64,000 nucleotides of DNA, from contig NC_059089.1 in assembly GCF_020497125.1 (NCBI RefSeq), positions 28,600,282-28,664,281 on the forward strand, given 5' to 3'. Of this stretch, positions 56,824-64,000 are shown one piece after another. The first letter of the stretch is position 1. Each line of letters starts with the position of its first letter. The notes beneath the pieces were generated by a model. It was not told the origin of the DNA, did no database searches, and worked only from the letters and a program-made list of their open reading frames with translations. The stretch comes from Mauremys mutica. Lineage: Eukaryota; Chordata; Testudines; Geoemydidae. The translations under genes were made by a program, and so were the position numbers.

Positions 56824-59570
56824 TACTTCAGAGCCATGTTCTTTATAAAATTCACATCTGAACCGCATAACATTCTTTTGCTAATAACATGAGCTCATTT
56901 GAGTTTGTCTCCAACTGGAATTCTTTGAGAGAAATGACAGAGAAAAGCCTTTCCTGTAGCTATGTCCAAAAGAGCAAACTCCCATCCTCAGGAGCACAGT
57001 GCTGCAAACCTCCCAGCCTTATCTACTTGGTCGCTTTGTGCCATTTTCCCTGGAGTTCTGGAAGCAAATACTGACCAGCAGCCAGCCATGGAAATTCAGG
57101 CATTAGAAATCCAGCCAGTTATGACAACTTTCTGATTCACATCAAAAGTCTATAGTACCTAGGTTCAGATAAGGTGGAAAGAGTCTGCATGGGGCTTATA
57201 ATGTCCTCTGACATTTTCTTTACTCAGTGCAACCTGCTAATGTGAGAGGTGTTTAGTATATAAAGTATTATCCTTAACTGCAGTGTCAGGGAGTGGAGTT
57301 AGGGTACAGTATCGGCACTCGGTGCACTGTACTAATGTACATTTGCTTAGGACAGAGACCCGAAAATTCCAGGAAAAGCATTGTCCCCAAAGCCAGTTAC
57401 TGTGGGGTGTGAATAAGCCATAATAGGGTCATTTAGATAGATGGTTATGGGCTTTGTTTTCCATTGTAGTCTAATCACTCTTCAGCTCATAATGGAGCCT
57501 TTGTGGATTGGGTCACCCTTCCCTCTTCCCTCTCCTCCCCTCCCCTTCTTTCCTCTCCTTGCCAGCTCAACCTGCCTTTTCTGCCTGAGCACCAGCAGTG
57601 AAGTCACTGTAGCTAAAATACCCACCCAGGCAGCCACAGACTCATCAAGCAACTCACATACTATGCACATATAACAAGGAATCTGTTCCTTTGGTAAGAA
57701 AGTGATGGGGACTACTGACCTGATCCTCCAAAGTTCACCGAGCAGCCACCGTTCTAGGCAACTTCGACCACAGTAACTTTTACAAACGCAGTAGTCACTT
57801 CACTCTGACAAACGTGCTTCCAGCTCAGTAATGGTTCTTCTGGGAAACACCTGACAAGATGGTTATACCATGGGCAACACAGGAAAAACTATTTAAAAAA
57901 ACCTTTTTAAAACTGTGATGCTGCAGAATTCCCATAGATGTGTTTGCAGTATCACATGATCTGGAATTATCAGCTCAGTTCCTGCATGTGTGCTTTGTTC
58001 AGCCACCAGTCTACCTAATTCCAATGCACCCACTGCTGGAGCATGTGGGTGCAGACCCTTATCATTGCTTTGGCTTTGTATGAGACATTTTTGGGAGCTA
58101 GCCCTTTGTTACCACTACCTTTCTGAATATCTTCTATTGTAACTATCGACAAATGAGCAAGTCTGCCTTGAAACAAGAACTGCAAATATTACCAGGATTA
58201 TCTTGCATGTCAAAGTTGCTATCCAGTCACTTAACAATCACTCAGAGAAATGATATAAAATATCACTTTTTTACATAGATGAATAATAGAGTGTTTGTCA
58301 GTCAATTCTGGGCTGACTGAGCCCCTTTAACTGTCTGAAACCAGAGTCCCTTTTTTTCTAAACCTCCCGAGAAAATGTTGACAAAACAGGCAATTTTCTG
58401 TAATTTCCCTGCAAGCTTCTGTCAGCACAAGAGGCAGTCAGAGCCCACTCATTTCAGATAACACCATTGGGTAACCTTTGACATTTACCTCCTCGCTGAC
58501 TTCGGAGGCTCCTGGAAGTGTAACAGTTGTGTCTTTCAGGTTGCAGGATGCAGGCCCACAATTTGGGTCTTAGTTCACTGAAGGCAGCCTTTGTTTCCCA
58601 GCTGACTAAGAATCTCTTCTAAAAGGGATAAGAAATGTAGTTAATAGCTCAAGAGTGGCTTAATCATCAGCTGCCATTACCCCTCCAATATTAGGAGGGA
58701 TGACAGACTTATCAATAACAGAGCCCCAGGTGAGGTACATGAGCCGATAATGTGAATTTCGGCTTGATCTCTGCTCCGCTGAGCGCAGCACTCATTTAAA
58801 AGAAGCACCAGTGTCTATTTTTTACTTCATATTGTGCCAAAAATCAGTCAGCTGCAGAGCTTTTGTTGTGTTTTTCTATCTTAAACCATGATGATTTGAC
58901 CAATTTCATTTATAAACAGAGATGAAAACCTGAGAACTCTCCCATTAAACAGCTTAAGCCAGAGAGATGCCCCCTGTGCATTTATTTCAATATGTGATAA
59001 GAAAGATGGAGAGCATGCTTGTGTCAATACGCATATATGCAGAGTTACACATATATACACACACACATGCACACCACCCACACATACTGCACTCAGTGCA
59101 AGTATTGTTCTCTATAACTGAATAAAAGTTTAAAACCTAAACATTATATAGATTATCTCTGAGGAATGTTTGAACAAAAGGTGTCAACATTTGTTTAATA
59201 AAAACCCATTTGTTCATTAAAAATAAAATGAACTCATTCAACACTAAACACTTAACATTCATTGTATACATGGTATGGGATTTGTTTTATATCTCTCCAG
59301 GTATTTATATGGCCTCATCACCATAGTTTCTGAAGTTGTTGCAGAGAGCCTTTTGCCTGACTTGTTTGAACAATCTACATGTCTGATATATATATATATA
59401 TAACCCGATGTCTGCCACAATTATTAATTATATAAGCCAGGGAAGTTCAAAACTAGTGGCCTGACTGACAGTGAGCCCAATCCCACTCCCTCGACCAGGG
59501 GGAGAGCAGGGTTGGGCACAGTGTATCCTGTGACTTGCCCTTTCATGTACATTATTGCCTGTTTGGTATT
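56824..59570. other. unique sequence, possible conserved non-coding stretch
   Basis: No gene is recognised. About 58440-58830 has dense regulatory-type motifs (CAGCTG, TGACAG, TTAATCA) and no repeat signature. CA/TA-rich DNA lies at 59050-59090 and a (TA)n run at about 59386-59402. Confidence 0.35.
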
Positions 59571-60300
59571 TAAACATAGGAATTGCCCAAGTGGATCAGC
59601 CCAAGTGGATCTTGTTCCATATCCTGTCTCTCACAGTGGCCAGCACCAACTGCTTCAAAGGAAGGTATAATAACCCAGCAGTAGGACATGTGGGATAATC
59701 TGCCTGCTACTTTAAGTCACATGACCGCTAATAGTTAGAGATTGGCTTAAAACTTGAAGCATGAGGCTTAATATCCTTTCCACAAAGTTGATCAGCATCA
59801 GTTATGACAACTCTGAATAGCCTTGATATGCATATAAATGTCCAATCCCTTTTTGACTCATTGAATTCTTGGCCTGAATGACTTCCTGTGACAATGAGTT
59901 ACAGTTTAATTATGCATTGTGTGAAAAAGTATATCCTTTCATCAGTTTTGAGTTTCCCACATTTTAACTATATTGCATGTACCCTTGTCTTAGTGTTATG
60001 ACTATGCATACAATTTTGTCATAGTAAAATTAAGCAAAATTAATGGAACAGTCATGGGAGAAAAGGACAAAACCAGGGCATGGTCACTGCAGGGCTGAAG
60101 CTGAAGCTGGAGCCCCACCACCCATGTCTCACAGCCAAGCCCTGCCACCCAGAGCTGAAGCTGAAGCCAAAAAGTCATGGAGATCTGTTAAAGTCAAGGA
60201 ATCTATGACCAAATCACACGCATAGTTATGAGAGAGGGAGAACAGAAGTTCCCAATTTGCCCTTGCTAAACTATTCATTTTTATATATTTTTGTTATGTC
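59571..60300 (-). mobile_element. CR1 LINE fragment, antisense, split by a MITE
   Basis: From its 3' end at the left it carries AACATAGGAATTGCCCAAGT, CTGTCTCTCACAGTGGCCAG, AAACTTGAAGCATGAGGCTT and TACAGTTTAATTATGCATTG, all antisense CR1 3' UTR landmarks. It breaks at TTATGA (60001) and resumes at about 60232 after a MITE. The right boundary is approximate. Confidence 0.8.
60002..60224. mobile_element. MITE inside CR1, 223 bp
   Basis: gttatga flanks it on both sides (59995-60001 and 60225-60231). The ends CTATGCATACAAT and (inverted) TATGCGTGTGAT match imperfectly. The body contains GCTGAAGCTGAAGC repeats and GTCATGG/CCATGAC-type units. A short + strand frame here (60043-60225) is not taken as a gene. 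Confidence 0.65.
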
Positions 60301-60506
60301 ACTTTGTTTTCATCTGATTCTTGAAAAATGCAAATCACATGAATGGGTGATTAGTAAATCTTAAACATGGCTCCAACTTGGATTCCTTCATGTGGCAAGC
60401 CTGGGCATCCTATACGCTGAGAATGTTCCCTAGCATCATGCATCTAAGCTACAGAGGGAAGTGCAGCCGGGCAGAACTAGAGGGAAAAATCAGACATCCT
60501 CAGTTT
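60301..60506. other. short unique stretch
   Basis: Nothing supported. Confidence 0.4.
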
Positions 60507-60579
60507 GGCCCTGATCCAAAGCCCGTGAAAGGCAAAGGGAGTCTTTCCATTGATTTGAATGGGCTTGGGGTCAGTGCCC
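60507..60579. repeat. foldback repeat, second copy
   Basis: CCTGATCCAAAGCCCGTG and TGAATGGGCTTGGGGTCA are inverted arms around ATTGATT. Same family as 32453-32526. Confidence 0.65.
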
Positions 60580-61660
60580 TTTGCACAGTGAAAATCACAC
60601 TCTCCCTGGTACTGCAGTTAACTACCTCATCCCTTCTCACATGGGGCCTATACCTTTGAGAGTTTGGTTGAGTCCACTTTGAGGCCCTTTACAAAGGGAG
60701 ATTTACAAAGGCACAAATGGCAGTTAGGGAATAAACTGTCCCTCTCATTAGAGCCTTTATAAACCCAAAGCACTTCTTCCACTGAATCCCTAGCTAGCAG
60801 CTCCACCCACAGTGCTGCACTGAATGCAGCTCAGTGTTCAGAACAGATCACAACTAAAAAGGGTTTCTTGATTGTCAAACTATGTTCCGTTTGTTTTGTT
60901 TTTTAAAAACTCTTAAAACTATATTTCTTTTTAATCCTTTTATTTTGAAATAAGGGAACCTTTAATACAGCCAAAGTGTATGTTTTTTTTAATCATATCC
61001 AATCTTTCAAGAATGCCTTGTTTTCAGCAGGTATTTGATTAGAGTTTTGTTACTAATGCTAGACTTATAGTAGCTAAATCCAATATAATACTTTCCTGAA
61101 ATATTACTCAGAACTGCTTAGGCTAATATTTCCAAAGCCAGAATTTTTTAAGCAGCTACGGGCACAATCTCAAATGGATTAGAGCCACATACCACAAAGT
61201 CTGACATTAATACTTTTCTTTACTCCAGAAAGCTCCATGTTTTTAAACTATAGTGGCAATTCTTGCATTGACTTCTGCTCTGGCAGCTTTTTGTTAAGCA
61301 TTAGACATGGCAGCATGAAGAAGGAAAGAATTTAGAACGCTAAAACCCAGAGATGATGTAGAAGGTCCCAGCAAAAAACAGACTAGGATCTAAACACAAA
61401 GAAATCTGAGCCCAGGAAAGAATAATCCCATTGAGTGACCAGCGGCAGCTTGCAGAAGTGAAGATACCACCCCAACCGCATATAAAGGGGCTCTGTGCAG
61501 TTTCCTGGTGGAGAGGATTCAGCAAGGTGAGGCTATAAAGATCCCCCCAGAAGGGAAAAGTGTGCTCACTGCATAGGGATTGTTTCATTATGAGGACAGG
61601 AAACTCCAGAGACCTCTATTGTTCTGTTTCAACAGAAACATGAACTGTGCAAAACTCTAA
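60580..61660. other. unique sequence, no gene recognised
   Basis: AT-rich, no supported feature. Confidence 0.45.
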
Positions 61661-61745
61661 GGGCTTGATTTGAAGGAAAACTAAGCACCCACAACTCCAG
61701 CTCAGGTCAATGGAAACTGCAGATTTCAGCACCCCTGAAAATCAT
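61661..61745. repeat. foldback repeat with CTAAGCACCCACAACTCCAG arm
   Basis: Resembles a common sauropsid palindrome whose consensus has GAGCACCCACAACTCCCATTG and an inverted partner ending CACCCCTGAAAATC. Its right end abuts the target site of the Penelope-like element at 61756. Confidence 0.5.
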
Positions 61746-61771
61746 TCTGATTGTATATATTTATATAGAGG

Positions 61772-61814
61772 ACATGAAAAAATGGTTAGTATGGCAACAC
61801 CCATTTTTTCATGT
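61772..61814. repeat. perfect 14-bp-stem hairpin at the 5' side of the Penelope-like element
   Basis: ACATGAAAAAATGG (61772-61785) pairs exactly with CCATTTTTTCATGT (61801-61814) across a 15-base loop. It could be a structural element of the retroelement RNA or a trace of a foldback. Confidence 0.75.
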
Positions 61815-61860
61815 TGTCTGTGTATATATATCTTCCTACTGTATTTTCCACTGAATGCAT

Positions 61861-61898
61861 CCGATGAAGTGGGTTTTAGCCCACGAAAGCTTATGTTC
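61861..61898 (+). ncRNA. hammerhead-ribozyme-like motif in Penelope-like element
   Basis: CCGATGA, an extra A, stem II GTGGG/CCCAC with loop TTTTAG, then GAAA, a short stem III (GC/GT with loop TTAT) and TC. It shares the fold, and the U4-to-C change, with the motif at 56723 despite sequence differences in loop and flanks. Confidence 0.45.
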
Positions 61899-61992
61899 AA
61901 ATAAATTTGTTAGTCTCTAAGGTGCTACAAGTACTCCTCATTCTTTTTGCTGAAACAGACTAACATGGCTATCACTCTGAAATCTGATTGTA

Positions 61993-64000
61993 AAGTTATC
62001 TGCTGATTTGAAATAGTAGCTGGGCACAGGGTCCTATCTGATCTGGGGCCTGTCAGGTGCCTAAAGCCAGTTGCATCAGTATTTTCCTCTCCTCCTCCCT
62101 TTCCCCAGCTAATAGACATCTTAATGTCGATATTCTGCTGTCTTGAAATTAGTTCTGGTCTCCCATTTCCAAGGCCGCTTTGGGGTTGAGACCATCCTAG
62201 CAATATCTGTATCTGCTCAGTCTAAGAAGAGAAAAAATATGTATACCCGCATTCACCTAAGGAGGCATACAATAATTTTAATTGCCCTGATGAATGAAGA
62301 GTCTGTTACCCATGCTACCAGGAGTCAGAGAGCAGAGATGGGGAGCTCAGAAAGGTTCTGCTCTCTAAAACCCCAGTGGAGGTTCCTTCTTGGGTAGATT
62401 ACATCATTTTTAATTGCCCCTAAATTTGCTTTGTTACTAAGATGTCCTTCTCTGGATTAGTTCTTTGGCACTGGGCTAGATCTACCATAAATAACTAGGC
62501 TTCAGCTGTCAAGAGTCCATTTTGAGGGGGCATGAAGTTTCTTGGGGCCACAGTATCAATGTTAGTGAAATAGCAGCCAACTATTCCAATACCTGAGTCT
62601 TCGGCCCGCTCTCTCTTAGCGTGCAGGAGGCAAGTATCTTCCTGGATCCCAATCCTCGCTCCTGAAACATTGCAGTTGGTTGGATTTTCTAGCCCCTTAG
62701 CACACTCATTGGGAATGATGAAAGGTCTGGTGATTCGTTCACACATTGCACATGCGTAGTGCTGATAATAGTGATGGAAAGGCACTCGATGGAAAGGTTC
62801 TGAGGAGGAGCAAGATGGTGACAGAGGTGGCCACACAGCTTGGCCTGATGCTGTCAATGGGACTCATTCCTCACAGCAGCCCATGTGTCTGACGGGACAC
62901 TGACCATCCTGGCATCTGCCAGTTTGTGTCCCAGCCTCAATGTGTACTTTAAACATGGGGTTCTCTTTTCTCTGTTAAGCCCATTCTGTTTTCTAGGAGT
63001 GAGCCAGGTTTAGTGTCCCCATCATGCTGCCACACTGCCATTTGTTATTTTAACTACTTTTAACCCAGAGATGACAATCCAGCATATCTCCAAATTAGCC
63101 TTTTTATTGAAATCAATAAAGAAGAAAACACATGACACTAAACTATTTGGTGGCAGCTTTGTTATAAACTCATTACTGGGAAAACAGCAATTGCAGAGAC
63201 CTTTAACCACTGTCATTGATTCCAGCGCAGAGAAGGTGATCTACTGAGCTAATCAGTGGTGTTACTGTGGGCAGCAGTGTCCCTGCGCTGCCCTGCTTAG
63301 GGTTCAGTTAGCATTTCCATATAAAACCCTTTTTATAATTTGGACACAAATATCTTCGCCAAAGTAAAAATTACCAAAATTGTAATATTGACCTGAAAAG
63401 TCAATATTAAATATTTTAACACACTTTAAATCCATAAATATAATGCCAGCACATAGCTGGCTGATTGGAACATTCTCTACTAATTTTTGGTTTGCTTGTT
63501 GTCACACAGTTGTAAGAGCAGTCAACTTTGCCCCCAAATGGAATTTGTCCATTTCTTCTGCAACACTTTTTGGTTACTAGGTTAGGAAACAATCCACAAA
63601 CTCATACTCCAGGGTGTCTTGCTTATTCCATTGACTCCAATGAGAATGTGCACAGGAGTAAACACTGAGTCTCCTGCCCTACACAGACCGACCGTTAAAT
63701 CCACAGAGAGTCAAGCTGAAGTCTATGGCGTTCTGAAGGGGGCAGGGATCTGTTTGCGTCAATCAGGTGGCAGGGTCGCACTATGTGCTTGGTAGAAAGG
63801 GTTGGCAGGATTGAGCCCTTAATTACCTCACTGTCCCTCCCACATTAAAAGCTCCAACCCCTAGTTGAATCCTGGTAACTTTCAGAGCTGTATGTCCAAG
63901 GAAAGGTTAACATTTTTTCTAGGAGTGTAATTTTATGTCCCATTTGTATTCCTCGGAGTTCCTGATTTTATCAGGTTTGCTGAAAGAAAGGTTGGTTCTC
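61993..64000. other. unique sequence, no gene recognised
   Basis: No supported gene. A 120-codon - strand frame (62857-62495) is mildly protein-like but has no recognised family and no splice evidence. A short foldback-type phrase, CCATTGACTCCAATG, lies near 63629. Confidence 0.4.

Larger units (their letters stand above)
61756..61982 (+). mobile_element. Penelope-like element, 227 bp, forward with intact tail
   Basis: Flanked by an exact 10-bp repeat, tctgattgta (61746-61755 and 61983-61992). Order: a 14-bp-stem hairpin (61772-61814), the hammerhead-like motif at 61861, TTTGTTAGTCTCTAAGGTGC, and the tail CAGACTAACATGGC ending CTCTGAA. Unlike the copies at 5960, 6307 and 56525 it is not inverted. 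No reverse transcriptase is present. Confidence 0.75.

Noticed and set aside
59386..59402. Replication origin or promoter TATA array
   Set aside because: A simple (TA)n microsatellite with no supporting context.
62495..62857. 120-codon antisense frame with Cys/His residues
   Set aside because: Cys spacing does not form a recognisable zinc finger, and I see no splice sites or family match; kept only as a note.

Overview
The window reads as intergenic or deep intronic DNA of a sauropsid vertebrate, most likely a turtle. I infer this from the repeat mix: CR1 LINE tails with ATTCTATG-type ends, hAT and PIF/Harbinger DNA transposons, Penelope-like fragments, tRNA-type SINEs with a turtle-style 3' tail, and solo LTRs. 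Assignments to turtle repeat families rest on remembered family features, not a database search. I see no convincing host protein-coding gene, rRNA, tRNA gene or CRISPR array. The only recognisable long coding sequences belong to one transposon.

Layout. 1-5946: unique DNA with one short hAT element at 220-587. 5947-6740: a three-layer nest (Penelope-like > hAT > Penelope-like), followed directly by a solo LTR at 6751-7330. 8232-12146: a nearly complete 3.9-kb PIF/Harbinger transposon with TTA target duplications. It holds a Myb/SANT-like gene on the + strand, a HARBI1-type DDE transposase on the - strand with converging 3' ends, and a possible third antisense exon inside the Myb intron. Both known genes are broken. 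12150-22512: unique DNA with two hAT elements (16367, 16659), CR1 pieces (18206-18590) and small MITEs. 22521-23199: a hAT element carrying a 215-bp tandem array. 25932-26231: a CpG-rich Harbinger MITE. 26235-38383: unique DNA, a composite SINE (32076-32725), and hAT elements at 35560 and 37706. 38389-39257 and 42183-43158: solo LTRs. 43319-44966: a long-armed hAT element with a transposase relic. 47745-64000: CR1 copies, two more Penelope-like elements (56525, 61756), small MITEs and unique DNA.

Within the Harbinger element, family knowledge says the DDE protein cuts and joins DNA while the Myb/SANT partner helps bind the ends; AGCGCT motifs clustered near both ends are candidate binding sites. 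The other elements are non-autonomous or dead. Most hAT copies are flanked by exact 8-bp target duplications and all three LTRs by 5-bp duplications, so insertion boundaries and relative ages can be read directly. The most unusual signals are the hammerhead-ribozyme-like folds and inverted tails in the Penelope-like copies, the possible third Harbinger exon, the Matryoshka insertion at 5960-6727, and a perfect 26-bp-arm palindrome at 53472-53525.
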